From: Moheibacter lacus
GTDB lineage: Bacteria; Bacteroidota; Bacteroidia; Flavobacteriales; Weeksellaceae
NCBI RefSeq assembly: GCF_014042165.1
Contig: NZ_JACDZE010000001.1
Span: 1,634,595 to 1,698,594, forward strand
Length of the DNA: 64,000 bases
Reading direction: 5' to 3'
The translations under genes were made by a program, and so were the position numbers. A model generated the notes under the pieces. That model did not search any database. It was given only the letters and a program-made list of their open reading frames with translations, and had not been told where the DNA came from. Positions 32,362 through 41,867 of this stretch are shown piece by piece; within the stretch, counting starts at the first letter, position 1, and every line of letters starts with the position of its first letter.

Positions 32362-33891
32362 TTATAAATCAAATTTAATTCCTTGTGCCAACGGCAAATT
32401 GGTCGTATAATTGATCGTATTGGTCTGTCTGCGCATGTATACTTTCCATGCATCAGACCCTGATTCACGTCCACCTCCGGTTTCTTTTTCTCCACCAAAA
32501 GCACCCCCGATTTCCGCACCGGAAGTTCCGATGTTTACGTTGGCAATACCACAATCAGAACCTGACTGAGAAAGGAATTTTTCTGCTTCGCGCAAATTAT
32601 TGGTCATAATTGCAGAAGAAAGTCCTTGAACCACTCCATTTTGGATTTCGATGGCGTTTTCTACATCGCCCGAATATTTAATCAAATACAAAATCGGTGC
32701 AAATGTTTCATGTTGAACGATTTCCAATTCGTTTTTTACTTCCGCAATCGCAGGTTTTACATAACAACCGCTTTCATATCCGCTTCCTTCCAAAACGCCG
32801 CCTTCGACCAAAATCGTTCCGCCTTGTTCTTTTACTTTTTCCAAAGCAGCATTGTAATTTTTCACCGCATCCGTATCGATCAACGGCCCTACATGGTTAT
32901 TTTGATCCAGTGGATTTCCGATTTTCAATTGACCGTAAGCCGCAACAATCGCATCTTTTACTTTGTCATACATCGATTCGTGAATAATCAAGCGACGCGT
33001 CGAAGTACAACGTTGACCTGCAGTACCAACCGCTCCGAAAACCGCTCCGATTACTGTCATTTTCACATCAGCATCAGGCGTAACAATAATCGCGTTGTTC
33101 CCACCCAATTCTAATAAAGATTTACCCAATCTGGCAGCGACTTCTTGCGCGACGATTTTTCCCATTCGAGTCGAACCGGTTGCTGAAACCAAAGGAACGC
33201 TATTGTCTTTTGATAATAGTTCTCCTACTTTATAATCGCCGTTTACCAAACAAGAAATTCCTTCCGGCAAATTGTTTTCTTTCAAAACTTCCTGGATGAT
33301 TTTTTGACAAGCAACGCCACACAAAGGAGTTTTTTCACTTGGTTTCCAAACCACAACATCTCCACAAACCCAAGCCAAAGCTGCATTCCACGACCAAACG
33401 GCAACCGGGAAATTAAAAGCGGAAATCACACCGACGATTCCAAGCGGATGGTATTGTTCATACATTCTGTGTCCGGGACGTTCAGAGTGCATGGAAAGTC
33501 CGTACAATTGACGGGATTGACCTACTGCAAAATCACAGATGTCGATCATTTCCTGTACTTCACCCAATCCTTCTTGGTAAGATTTTCCCATTTCATAGGA
33601 AACCAATTTTCCTAAATCGGCTTTATATTGTCTCAATTTCTCTCCAAACTGACGCACGATTTCTCCACGAAGAGGAGCAGGTGTGGTGCGCCAAACTTTA
33701 AATGCTTCTTGAGCCGTTTGGATGGTTTTTTCATAATCTTCTTTGGTGGTTGATTTTACTTTTCCGATCAATTGACCATCAACAGGCGAATGAGATTCTA
33801 TGATTTCTCCGTTAGAAAACCAGTTGGAACCTGTAGAAGTTCCTTCATTGATTTCGTTTAAACCTAATTTTTTGAGTTCGTTTTGTATCAT
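32362..33891 (-). CDS. Aldehyde dehydrogenase, ALDH7 (aminoadipate semialdehyde) type
   Basis: About 509 residues from the ATG at 33891; an in-frame ATG 30 nt upstream lies past the -7 box side and is less likely. NAD-dependent ALDH fold with Cys nucleophile in [13 protein letters not shown], Glu in [11 protein letters not shown] and the ALDH7-specific N- and C-terminal segments ([27 protein letters not shown], in part [13 protein letters not shown]). Family members oxidise alpha-aminoadipate semialdehyde/piperideine-6-carboxylate in lysine degradation. Divergent from a MarR-type regulator. Confidence 0.92.
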   Translation of the reverse strand: MIQNELKKLGLNEINEGTSTGSNWFSNGEIIESHSPVDGQLIGKVKSTTKEDYEKTIQTAQEAFKVWRTTPAPLRGEIVRQFGEKLRQYKADLGKLVSYEMGKSYQEGLGEVQEMIDICDFAVGQSRQLYGLSMHSERPGHRMYEQYHPLGIVGVISAFNFPVAVWSWNAALAWVCGDVVVWKPSEKTPLCGVACQKIIQEVLKENNLPEGISCLVNGDYKVGELLSKDNSVPLVSATGSTRMGKIVAQEVAARLGKSLLELGGNNAIIVTPDADVKMTVIGAVFGAVGTAGQRCTSTRRLIIHESMYDKVKDAIVAAYGQLKIGNPLDQNNHVGPLIDTDAVKNYNAALEKVKEQGGTILVEGGVLEGSGYESGCYVKPAIAEVKNELEIVQHETFAPILYLIKYSGDVENAIEIQNGVVQGLSSAIMTNNLREAEKFLSQSGSDCGIANVNIGTSGAEIGGAFGGEKETGGGRESGSDAWKVYMRRQTNTINYTTNLPLAQGIKFDL

Positions 33892-33918
33892 TTGTTTGTT
33901 GCTTTTTTTGAAAGTTAT

Positions 33919-33926
33919 CAAAGGTA
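33919..33926 (-). promoter_or_regulatory. -7 box of the ALDH gene
   Basis: TACCTTTG on the minus strand, 28 nt before the ATG at 33891. Confidence 0.55.
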
Positions 33927-34023
33927 ATCATTATGAATGAAGTAGAATAGAAATTGGAATTGAAAACAACGGATTTCATGCATCCAGTATGAAGTGGTGA
34001 TTTTCATGATTGAACTATTCTTC

Positions 34024-34031
34024 TATATTTG
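34024..34031 (+). promoter_or_regulatory. -7 box of the marR-type gene
   Basis: TATATTTG, exact match; it lies inside the extended reading frame, which argues for the ATG at 34048 as the true start. Confidence 0.65.
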
Positions 34032-34047
34032 TAAAAATACCTTTTCG

Positions 34048-34476
34048 ATGGAGAAATTAGAAGATATCATTTTTTATTCGATGGACAAAACCATCAGAAG
34101 TTATCGGATGTATGCCCAAAAAAAATTGAAAGAAAATGGATTTAAAATTACGATTGACCAGTGGTTGGTGATCAAAGTTTTAATGGAAAATCCTGGGATT
34201 TCTCAACAGTCTATAGCTGAAAAAGTTTTTAAAGACAATGCTTCTGTGACTCGGATCATTGAACTTTTGGTCAAATCCGGCTATTTGAAAAGAACGGAAA
34301 ATCAATTGGATCGCCGGAAATCCAGTTTGAAAATAACGAGTTCGGGTAAAAAAATCATAGCAGATGTTCAGGAATTGGTCAAGCGAAATAGAAGCATTGC
34401 ACTTCAAGGAATTGATCAAAAAGAATTGGAAATTTTACAAAATTTATTGACGAAAATCTCTACCAACTGCGCTTAG
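34048..34476 (+). CDS. MarR family transcriptional regulator
   Basis: About 142 residues from ATG 34048 (MEKLEDIIFYSMDKTIRSYR). The winged helix-turn-helix motif is FKITIDQWLVIKVLMENPGI with recognition helix around KDNASVTRIIELLVKSGYL and wing RTENQLDRRKSS. Divergent from the ALDH7-like gene, with only about 160 bp between them, so probably its regulator. A weak dyad TTCAT-N9-ATGAA at 33975-33993 lies in the gap. The 3' end overlaps the DUF2911 gene by four bases. Confidence 0.9.
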   Translation: MEKLEDIIFYSMDKTIRSYRMYAQKKLKENGFKITIDQWLVIKVLMENPGISQQSIAEKVFKDNASVTRIIELLVKSGYLKRTENQLDRRKSSLKITSSGKKIIADVQELVKRNRSIALQGIDQKELEILQNLLTKISTNCA

Positions 34477-34988
34477 CTTTCTTGAAAATGAAAAGTAAAT
34501 AAATTCTTTCCCCAAACCAGACATGCAGCGCCAGATTCATCTAAATCAATGGTGAATTGTTCTATATTTTCCTCTGACTGAAAAGTAGGAACGGTAACGC
34601 GAAGTGCATCTTGTTTTTCATTGTAATTGGTGCCCCATTGGTTCCAGTCTTTGTTGAAAATCACAATGGTCTCCGTTTCATTTGGAATTGTGTACAAACT
34701 GTATTTTCCCGCAGGAAGTAATTTTCCTTCGATCAAAATATCTTGATTGGTTTCAAAAATGGTCGCTTCGTTTGCGCCGGTACGCCAAACTTTCCCAAAT
34801 GGAACGATGTCTTTCCCAAATTCTCTTCCCTTCAAAAAAGGTCGGCTATAAATGATCTCCACATTTAAATCATCGATGTTGGTTGCAATAGAATCAATCG
34901 GGCTTACACGATTGTTGGATGAGGTTTGCGCCGTTGAAATGACAAAACCAAAAAATAAAATTAGGATAAAAAAATAGGACGTTTTCAT
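34473..34988 (-). CDS. DUF2911 domain exported protein
   Basis: 171 residues with a signal peptide (ILILFFGFVISTAQT). The DUF2911 signature VEIIYSRPFLKGREFGKDIVPFGKVWRTGANEAT (in pieces YSRPFLKGR, WRTGANEAT) and AGKYSLYTIPNETE are clear. The family is periplasmic and of unknown function, common in Bacteroidota. Convergent with the MarR gene. Confidence 0.93.
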   Translation of the reverse strand: MKTSYFFILILFFGFVISTAQTSSNNRVSPIDSIATNIDDLNVEIIYSRPFLKGREFGKDIVPFGKVWRTGANEATIFETNQDILIEGKLLPAGKYSLYTIPNETETIVIFNKDWNQWGTNYNEKQDALRVTVPTFQSEENIEQFTIDLDESGAACLVWGKNLFTFHFQES

Positions 34989-35125
34989 TTTTGAAATGAA
35001 TTTGGAAACCGATAATAAAGGTACAAAAATCGCGCAAGTTTTGACAAGTTTTATGCCAGTCTAATTAGGAGAATATGAAATATTATTATTTTTTTATTTT
35101 AAACTTTTTGAAGCAGTACAAAAGA

Positions 35126-36349
35126 TTAGCCTAACATCTTGATAGCCAATTTCACTCCGGCTATCATTTGGTCAATTTCTACTTTTGTGTTAAAAACCGC
35201 AAAAGAAACCCGAACCGTACCCGGAATCCCGAAATGACGCATGATTGGTTGCGCACAATGATGACCTGTTCTGACCGCAATTCCTTTTTTGTCCAGGATC
35301 ATCCCGACATCTGATGGATGCACACCTTGTAAATTTAAATTGAATGAAACCGCTCCAGAACGAGGAAGTGTTTTTCCATAAATGATGACTTCTTCTAATT
35401 CAGAAAGCTTTTCGGTAGTGTATTCAACCAAATGATTTTCATGTTGATGAATGTTCTCAATTCCGATTTCATTTATGAAATCAATGGCTGTTTCGAACAC
35501 GATGTTTCCTTCGATATGTGGTGTTCCCGCTTCGAATTTAAACGGTAATCCTGCATAAGTAGAATGGTCCATCCAAACTTCTTTGATCATCTCTCCACCA
35601 CCATGAAATGGAGGTAGTTTATTCAGGATTTCTTCTTTTCCGTACAAAATACCGGTTCCGGTCGGGGCGTACATTTTGTGTCCGGAAAAAATGAAAAAGT
35701 CCGCATCCAATTCTTGAACATCTACTTTTGTATGCGGAATAGACTGTGCTCCGTCGATCAAAACCCAAGCACCGGCTTGGTGTGCTTTGGCGATGATTTC
35801 TTCAATGGGATTGATCACACCCAGCGCATTTGAAATCTGGTTAACCGTTACGAGTTTTGTTTTTTCTGTTAAAAGCTCGTCCAATTTCTCCACTTGCAAC
35901 CTTCCGTTTTCGTCGAGCGGGATGTACTTCAATTTGGCACCGGTTCGCTCGCAAAGCATCTGCCAAGGAACGATGTTGGAATGATGCTCAATTTCTGTGG
36001 TGATGATTTCATCTCCGGGCTTTAAAACTTCGCGCAAAACATGAGCTACTAAATTGATTCCTTCCGTTGTTCCTTTGGTGAAAATGATTTCGTGGGCATG
36101 TTTGGCGTTAATGAAATTCCTTACTTTTTCCCGCGCGTTTTCCATCATCACGGTCGCTTCCTGACTGATGGTGTGGATGCCACGGTGAACGTTTGCGTTG
36201 AATTTTTCATAATAATTCTCTATCGCATCCAGGACCATTTTTGGTTTTTGAGAAGTCGCAGCGTTGTCCATGTAAATCAATGGATTTCCGTTGACTTCTC
36301 GGTTAAGAATCGGGAATTGGGAACGGATATGTTGTATGTCGAAATTCAA
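35126..36349 (-). CDS. sufS: Cysteine desulfurase SufS
   Basis: 407 residues. PLP enzyme that extracts sulfur from cysteine for Fe-S assembly. The PLP Lys is in FFIFSGHKMYAPTG, the persulfide Cys in IAVRTGHHCAQPIMRHF, and the N-terminal YMDNAATSQKP motif is typical of group II desulfurases. It is separated by about 25 kb from the sufABCD operon; no sufE/sufU is seen beside it. Its -7 box is TAAATTTG at 36379-36372. Confidence 0.96.
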   Translation of the reverse strand: MNFDIQHIRSQFPILNREVNGNPLIYMDNAATSQKPKMVLDAIENYYEKFNANVHRGIHTISQEATVMMENAREKVRNFINAKHAHEIIFTKGTTEGINLVAHVLREVLKPGDEIITTEIEHHSNIVPWQMLCERTGAKLKYIPLDENGRLQVEKLDELLTEKTKLVTVNQISNALGVINPIEEIIAKAHQAGAWVLIDGAQSIPHTKVDVQELDADFFIFSGHKMYAPTGTGILYGKEEILNKLPPFHGGGEMIKEVWMDHSTYAGLPFKFEAGTPHIEGNIVFETAIDFINEIGIENIHQHENHLVEYTTEKLSELEEVIIYGKTLPRSGAVSFNLNLQGVHPSDVGMILDKKGIAVRTGHHCAQPIMRHFGIPGTVRVSFAVFNTKVEIDQMIAGVKLAIKMLG

Positions 36350-36371
36350 TTGAAATGTATTTAATGAACTG

Positions 36372-36379
36372 CAAATTTA
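36372..36379 (-). promoter_or_regulatory. -7 box of sufS
   Basis: TAAATTTG on the minus strand, 22 nt upstream of the sufS ATG. Confidence 0.55.
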
Positions 36380-36470
36380 GGTCAAAATAATACCGGAATG
36401 AAATTCTTTGGCGTTAAACCCGCTGTCTTTTTGATTTTTATTAAATTGCAGTCTAACCAAATTTTAAATC

Positions 36471-37307
36471 ATGGACGAAAATATTTTAGATCCTGCTACA
36501 CTTGAAAAAATCAAAGAATTAATCATCGAATATACACCCAAACTGCTTTTGGCGGTCATCGTTCTTTTTGTCGGATTTTGGGTGATTGGCCGCATCGTAA
36601 AATTCGTCAGTAAAGTCCTTCAGAAAAGCCATGTGGATATTTCGCTACAAAAATTTTTCAGTTCTATCATTTCTGTTTTCTTGAAATTGATGTTGATTCT
36701 TTCCGTTGCCAGTATGATCGGGATAAATACGACTTCTTTTGTCGCGATCACCGGTGCTTTGATGGTCGGAATCGGGATGGCGTTAAATGGAAGCATCGGG
36801 CATTTTGCCAGTGGAGTTTTGATCATGTTTTTCAAACCTTTTAAAGTTGGAGATTTGGTGAAAATCGGTGATGGTCAGACAGGAACAGTTGAAGCAATCA
36901 ATACTTTTAATACCACTTTAAAAACACTCGATAACAAACGCATCATCATCGCCAACAGCAATGTGACGGGCAATACGATAACCAATATCACCGGACAGGA
37001 AGTGGCAGGCGTGGAATTGACCTTTGGGATTGCTTATGGCGCGGATATCGATGAAGCGAGAAGCATCATACTTGCCGTTGGGAAAAGATGCGAATGGGTG
37101 CTGGATGACCCCAAACAAATGGTTGTGGTAGCAGAATGGGGCGATAGTTCTGTGAATCTCGCATCACGTCCTTTTTGCAAAAGTGAACATTATTGGGAAA
37201 CCAAATTTTTCATGCAAGAACACGTGAAAAAAGAATTTGACCGAGCTGGAATCGAAATTCCATTCCCACAAATGGATGTGCATATGATTCAGCCGAAAGG
37301 AAATTGA
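36471..37307 (+). CDS. Mechanosensitive ion channel, MscS family
   Basis: 278 residues, close to the minimal MscS. Three transmembrane helices (LLLAVIVLFVGFWVIGRIV, IISVFLKLMLILSVASMIG and the pore helix FVAITGALMVGIGMALNGSIGHFASGVLIM) precede the beta domain (VGDLVKIGDGQTGTVEAINTFNTTLKTLDN, in part) and the C-terminal cage. Osmotic-shock release valve in the inner membrane. A frameshifted copy of its last ~96 bases lies at 38108-38204. Confidence 0.94.
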   Translation: MDENILDPATLEKIKELIIEYTPKLLLAVIVLFVGFWVIGRIVKFVSKVLQKSHVDISLQKFFSSIISVFLKLMLILSVASMIGINTTSFVAITGALMVGIGMALNGSIGHFASGVLIMFFKPFKVGDLVKIGDGQTGTVEAINTFNTTLKTLDNKRIIIANSNVTGNTITNITGQEVAGVELTFGIAYGADIDEARSIILAVGKRCEWVLDDPKQMVVVAEWGDSSVNLASRPFCKSEHYWETKFFMQEHVKKEFDRAGIEIPFPQMDVHMIQPKGN

Positions 37308-37991
37308 TCAGAAGGCCAATGAGTTGTATGAAGAACAAATATCAAAATAGAGTTCCGGTATTTCATATTGGTTTTCAGCCAATGTAAGTTTGTCGTAAAA
37401 ATGTCCGGATTCTTCTATCAAAGCTTGATTTCCGCCGAAATTAAATCCCAAAATATTGAGGATGGAATATTCGTTTCGCACATCGATCACATGAAAAGCA
37501 GATGAGGGTTCACGTCCATTTCCAGTACTGAAAACGGCATCAAGAATGATGTTGGCTTGCGTTATGGTCTTGGCTAAATTTTTTTGGTCGTCTAATTCTT
37601 CATAAGCATAAACTTTATACTCCAATGCACTTAAATCAAATGGAAAATCTTTCAAAATCGTGTTGGAAAAATCAATCAAATTTTTCAAATCAACTTGATT
37701 TAAAGACTCTTTGCTGTGGAGTTCATTTATTTTACCGATCACATCTGTTAATCTATTGTAAGGTGAATATGCTTCCTGAAAAGTGTATCCATAATACAAA
37801 TGATGTTTTTCCAATAGGGTCATGGTAGAATCTCCTTTTTCAAATCGATCCATTAGTTTAGAAAAGTAGAATTCCGAGTTTTTATTTTGGGTTTCTTTTT
37901 CAATTTGATCGAGATTGGGAAGAACATAATTGTCTTGAGACCATAAAATTGTAGTAAAAAGAATGAGAAAAGAAAAAATGAGGGTTTTCAT
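37308..37991 (-). CDS. DUF4919 domain exported protein
   Basis: 227 residues with a signal peptide ending near LWSQ. The DUF4919 pattern is visible: FEKGDSTMTLLEKHHLYYGYTFQEAYSPY and the C-terminal GFNFGGNQALIEESGHFYDKL (in pieces). Helical-repeat periplasmic protein of unknown function in Bacteroidota. Its stop codon directly abuts the mscS stop. Upstream lies the remnant-containing gap at 37992-38213. Confidence 0.9.
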   Translation of the reverse strand: MKTLIFSFLILFTTILWSQDNYVLPNLDQIEKETQNKNSEFYFSKLMDRFEKGDSTMTLLEKHHLYYGYTFQEAYSPYNRLTDVIGKINELHSKESLNQVDLKNLIDFSNTILKDFPFDLSALEYKVYAYEELDDQKNLAKTITQANIILDAVFSTGNGREPSSAFHVIDVRNEYSILNILGFNFGGNQALIEESGHFYDKLTLAENQYEIPELYFDICSSYNSLAF

Positions 37992-38107
37992 GTTTTTAGT
38001 TTTAATGGCTAAATATAATAGATTAAGTGAAAAACTTCAAAATCTTTTCTGCCCAAGCGTGGCGTTCATTTTGTATTAGCAAATATTATTGACAAATTAA
38101 ATTTAAT

Positions 38108-38204
38108 ATGCAAGAACCTGTGAAAAAAAGAATTTGACCGAGTCGGAATCGAAATTCCTTTCCCACAAATAAAAATGTATATAATTCAGCCGAAAGGGAA
38201 TTGA
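38108..38204 (+). pseudogene. Duplicated, frameshifted 3' end of the mscS-type gene
   Basis: The stretch from ATGCAAGAAC to the TGA aligns base for base with 37212-37307 (about 85 % identical by eye), including ATTCAGCCGAAAGG near the end. One extra A in the GTGAAAAAA run shifts the frame, and only the last ~32 codons exist. It lies between the DUF4919 leader and the stop of the OLD-like gene. Confidence 0.85.
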
Positions 38205-38213
38205 TTGAAAAGA

Positions 38214-40040
38214 TTAATTGTATTTTGAAATAAATTTATAAAGTTTTTTTGTTAGTTCTTTAGCTTCTTTTGTCAAATCATCAAATTTATTCATTTGATT
38301 AATTGCAGTTTGAGCAAATTTTACTTTATTTCGTAATGTTCCACTTTTAGCTTCATATTTATTTTTTATTCCATCAATTCTATTTTGAACGAATCTTCCA
38401 ATTTGAGTTTTATCGGAAAACGTAGAATTTTTTTTGTATAAAACTTGTTCTTTATCTGTTTGACTATCTAATTCTTTTACAGTATTTAAAATAATTTCTT
38501 TAGTAAGTAAGTTTTCAATTTCTCGACCATTTAAACAATAATAATTTTCACCTAAGTTTTTTTTCAAAGTTTGAATTCTCAAAAATTTCTTTGAATCTTT
38601 TTTTGCATCATCATTATCCGTAATTACGAATGCTTTTCCACAAAGTCGTTCAATATCGATTGGATTTTCTTCATTATCTAAAAATGACCAATGCGTAATA
38701 TTATTTCCACTATATTCAACGAAAGAATAATGTACATCTTCAAAAAATCTTTTTTGATTTTCTGGTAATGATTCTTGATATAACTCTAAATATTTTCTAA
38801 AATAAATTCGTTCTGTAATTCCTTCAATCCAAATTGTACAATTAGTCAAGAAAACAGATGAGTTTTTAACACCTAAATGTTCTAATAAAGTTAAGTCAGG
38901 ATTATCAATGTTATCAATCTTAAATTTCTTTTCCTTTAACTTTTCAAATCTATAAACCGAAATATTTTTGTAATCCAAAGTCATATCCAAGAAATGATTT
39001 GAATGTGTAGAAAAGAAATATTGGAAATTTTCGAAACCTTCTGTGTGTAATAAAGTCTCGATTAATATTCTTTGATAACCTGGATGTAAATAAATATCGG
39101 GTTCTTCTATAAAAATTTTTAAATGTTTTCCTTTATTTAAAAAGAGAGGATAAGTTAAAATAATAATTGATTGAATTCCTTCACCTAATTTATAGATAGG
39201 GTATTCGTCCTTGTCTATGTTTATGTGAACAGCATTATCTTCAATGTGTGGAATAATAGTAACTTCTTTATTGTTGAAGAACGTTTTGCTTAGGAATTCT
39301 TCGAAATCTTTAATAATCGATCGGTTTTCTCGACTGTTGAGTAGAAGATTTTTTACGTCTTCATAAAATGACAAACCAGTGTAAATATGTTTTTCAGCTT
39401 TTTCGTTTCTTATTAAATTTTCATTTACCTCAAAGTAATCTTTTATGGTTCTTATTTTATAACTGTCTGTGTTTGTCAGTTTATTTTCAAGATAATTTAC
39501 TCCTCGAAGTCCTCTTAATATAGGGATATATATATTTAAATAATTGTTTTTACTTTGAATTATTGTATAAATGTTCTCAATAATCTCATCACAAATAGAT
39601 TTAAAAGAATTTCTAAAATAATTTTCATGTTGATGGGTAATGTATAGTCTGCTGTTTTGTTTAGAGTAAATTCCACCTTTATGAAGATTTGGGATATTTA
39701 AATTCTTTGATAAGTCTTTTAATTTTTCAATTGTTTGATTAGAAAGAAAATCATAGGTAAAATTAATTTTTGATAAATCTAGATTATTAATTCTTTCGAC
39801 TCCATATTCATCTATTAAATTGTTAAATTTGAGGAGAGAATTATTTAATTTATTAAGTTTATCGTCATTTGATTTAAATTCCAAATCCTTAAAGATAAAT
39901 AAATCTCTTAAAAATCTACTTTTCCCAGAATTGTTTGGCCCAATAAAAATATTTATTCGGCTTAGATTATTTAAAATATCCGAATCTTCTGACTTATATT
40001 GTTTTGTGAGATCAGAATTTAAATGAATAGATGAAAACAT
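38214..40040 (-). CDS. OLD-family ATPase/TOPRIM nuclease-like protein
   Basis: 608 residues. N-terminal ABC/SMC-like ATPase with Walker A FIGPNNSGKSRFL (about residue 33-42) and Walker B FIEEPDIYLHPGYQR with the D-loop-like FFSTHSNHFLD. The C-terminal TOPRIM domain has IWIEGITERIYFRKYLEL (catalytic Glu) and AFVITDNDDA (DxD). OLD-type proteins are often anti-phage nucleases (Gabija and retron relatives). The gene is notably A/T-rich (Lys/Asn/Ile codons) compared with uvrC, and lies next to a duplicated mscS tail, so horizontal gain is likely. No partner gene is adjacent. Confidence 0.88.
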   Translation of the reverse strand: MFSSIHLNSDLTKQYKSEDSDILNNLSRINIFIGPNNSGKSRFLRDLFIFKDLEFKSNDDKLNKLNNSLLKFNNLIDEYGVERINNLDLSKINFTYDFLSNQTIEKLKDLSKNLNIPNLHKGGIYSKQNSRLYITHQHENYFRNSFKSICDEIIENIYTIIQSKNNYLNIYIPILRGLRGVNYLENKLTNTDSYKIRTIKDYFEVNENLIRNEKAEKHIYTGLSFYEDVKNLLLNSRENRSIIKDFEEFLSKTFFNNKEVTIIPHIEDNAVHINIDKDEYPIYKLGEGIQSIIILTYPLFLNKGKHLKIFIEEPDIYLHPGYQRILIETLLHTEGFENFQYFFSTHSNHFLDMTLDYKNISVYRFEKLKEKKFKIDNIDNPDLTLLEHLGVKNSSVFLTNCTIWIEGITERIYFRKYLELYQESLPENQKRFFEDVHYSFVEYSGNNITHWSFLDNEENPIDIERLCGKAFVITDNDDAKKDSKKFLRIQTLKKNLGENYYCLNGREIENLLTKEIILNTVKELDSQTDKEQVLYKKNSTFSDKTQIGRFVQNRIDGIKNKYEAKSGTLRNKVKFAQTAINQMNKFDDLTKEAKELTKKLYKFISKYN

Positions 40041-40070
40041 AATTTGTAGAGATTTAATTATTCTAAAAAT

Positions 40071-41867
40071 TTAAGAATTATTTTGAAAAAACTTCAAAAT
40101 CTTTTCCGCTCTCGCATTTCCGACAATTTCTGCGAGTTCTTCTTTTGTAGCAGATTTGATGCGTTTTACAGATTTGAATTTGGACAATAATTCCTGAATC
40201 GTTTTTTTTCCGATTCCCGGAATGCCTTCGAGCTCTGAATTGAAAGAATTTTTACTGCGTAAATTCCGGTGTTTCGTAATCCCGAATCGATGCGATTCGT
40301 TGCGGACATGTTGCAGAACTTTCAAAGTTTCAGATGCTTTGTCCAAATAAAGTGGAATGGAATCGCCTGGAAAAAAGATTTCTTCCAATCGTTTTGCGAT
40401 GCCGATGACCGTGATTTTTCCTCTTAATCCCAATTTATCGATGCTCTTCAAAGCCGCGCCCAATTGTCCTTTTCCACCATCTATCAAAATCAATTGCGGC
40501 AAATCGCCATCCTCTTCCAAAACCCTTTTGTAACGCCTGTAAATCACTTCTTCCATCGTCGCAAAATCATCCGGTCCGACCACCGTTTTTACGTTGAAAA
40601 TCCGATAATCCTTTTTGCTCGGTTTTCCGTCTTTGAACACCACACATGCCGAAACCGGATTGGTTCCCTGGATGTTGGAGTTGTCAAAACCTTCGATGTG
40701 GCGCGGTTCCACCGGCATCCGCAGATCCTTTTTCATTTGCGCCATGATGCGGTTCGTATGACGATCCGGATCGACGATTTTCATTTGTTTGAGTTGTTCG
40801 AGACGGTAATATTTCGCATTGCGTTCAGAGAGTTCGATCAAACGCTTTTTATCGCCGATTTGAGGAACGGAAATTTTGACATTTGGAATTTCCAAATCCA
40901 ATTCAAAGGGCAAGAAAATTTCTCGAGAATGGCGACCAAACCTTTCCAAAATTTCCACAATTGCTTCTTCGAGCAATTCTTCATCACTTTCTTCCAATTT
41001 CTTTTTCAATTCCAAAGTATGCGACTGGATGATCGCGCCATTGTTCACCCGTAAAAAATTGACAAAACCGGAAGTTTCGTCAGAAATAATGCTGAAAACA
41101 TCGACATTTCCGATCGTAGGACTGACGATCGTAGATTTGGCTTGATGGTTTTTGACCAATTCGATTTTTTCTTTGATAGATTGTGCCGTTTCAAAATCTA
41201 ATTTTTCTGCATATTCCTTCATCAAATCCTGCATGAAACGAATCGCTTCATTGTAATTTCCTTTAATGATTTGGCGGATGGAATCGATGTTTTTCTGATA
41301 ATTTTCTTCCGTTTGAAATCCTTCGCATGGCCCTAAACAATTCCCGATATGGTATTCCAAACAAACCTTAAATTTTCCGGCTTCAATGTTTTTTTGACTC
41401 AAATCATAGGTACAAGTTCGCAGCGGATAAATTTCTTTAATTAAATCGAGCAAAGCATTTAGAATCAACACAGAAGCATAGGGGCCGAAATATTCCGAAC
41501 CGTCTTTGATGAGTTTTCGGGTTTTGAAAATGCGGGGAAAAGGTTCGTTTTTGATGCAAATCCAAGGATAGGTTTTATCATCGCGTAACATCACATTGTA
41601 ACGCGGTAAATATTTCTTAATCAAATTGTTTTCGAGTAGAAGCGCGTCAAATTCCGTTTCGACATTGATGGTTTTGATGTCTGCAATTTTGCTGACGAGA
41701 ATGCGGGTTTTACCCGATTCGAGAGTTTTATTAAAATAGGAGGAAATCCTTTTTTTCAAACTTTTGGCTTTACCGATGTAGAGAATTTTCCCGTTTTTAT
41801 CAAAATACTGATAAACACCGGGCGAATTGGGTAGAGTTTGGATGATGAGTTTTAAATTTTCCTGCAT
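40071..41867 (-). CDS. uvrC: Excinuclease ABC subunit C
   Basis: 598 residues. N-terminal GIY-YIG nuclease (SPGVYQYFDKNGKILYIGKAKSLKKRI, in pieces), Cys-rich linker (CLEYHIGNCLGPCEG), UvrB-binding UVR motif (DLMKEYAEKLDFETAQSIKEKIE), RNase H-like C-terminal nuclease (IEGFDNSNIQGT, LILIDGGKGQL) and a terminal HhH motif (GIPGIGKKTIQELLSKF). Makes both incisions in nucleotide excision repair. Its ATG directly follows the stop of the AddA-like gene on the same strand, suggesting an operon. Confidence 0.97.
   Translation of the reverse strand: MQENLKLIIQTLPNSPGVYQYFDKNGKILYIGKAKSLKKRISSYFNKTLESGKTRILVSKIADIKTINVETEFDALLLENNLIKKYLPRYNVMLRDDKTYPWICIKNEPFPRIFKTRKLIKDGSEYFGPYASVLILNALLDLIKEIYPLRTCTYDLSQKNIEAGKFKVCLEYHIGNCLGPCEGFQTEENYQKNIDSIRQIIKGNYNEAIRFMQDLMKEYAEKLDFETAQSIKEKIELVKNHQAKSTIVSPTIGNVDVFSIISDETSGFVNFLRVNNGAIIQSHTLELKKKLEESDEELLEEAIVEILERFGRHSREIFLPFELDLEIPNVKISVPQIGDKKRLIELSERNAKYYRLEQLKQMKIVDPDRHTNRIMAQMKKDLRMPVEPRHIEGFDNSNIQGTNPVSACVVFKDGKPSKKDYRIFNVKTVVGPDDFATMEEVIYRRYKRVLEEDGDLPQLILIDGGKGQLGAALKSIDKLGLRGKITVIGIAKRLEEIFFPGDSIPLYLDKASETLKVLQHVRNESHRFGITKHRNLRSKNSFNSELEGIPGIGKKTIQELLSKFKSVKRIKSATKEELAEIVGNARAEKILKFFQNNS

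Noticed and set aside
33975-33993. TTCAT-N9-ATGAA as MarR operator
   Set aside because: Arms of five AT-rich bases are expected by chance; kept only as a note in the MarR entry.
38031-38058. Definite uvrC 3'-end remnant
   Set aside because: Only about 22 of 25 bases match and the flanking codons (ERHAW) differ from uvrC, so chance or another source cannot be excluded; mentioned only as weak support.
40464-41054. Long plus-strand frame opposite uvrC
   Set aside because: Antisense shadow of uvrC, His/Phe-rich and without recognisable domains.
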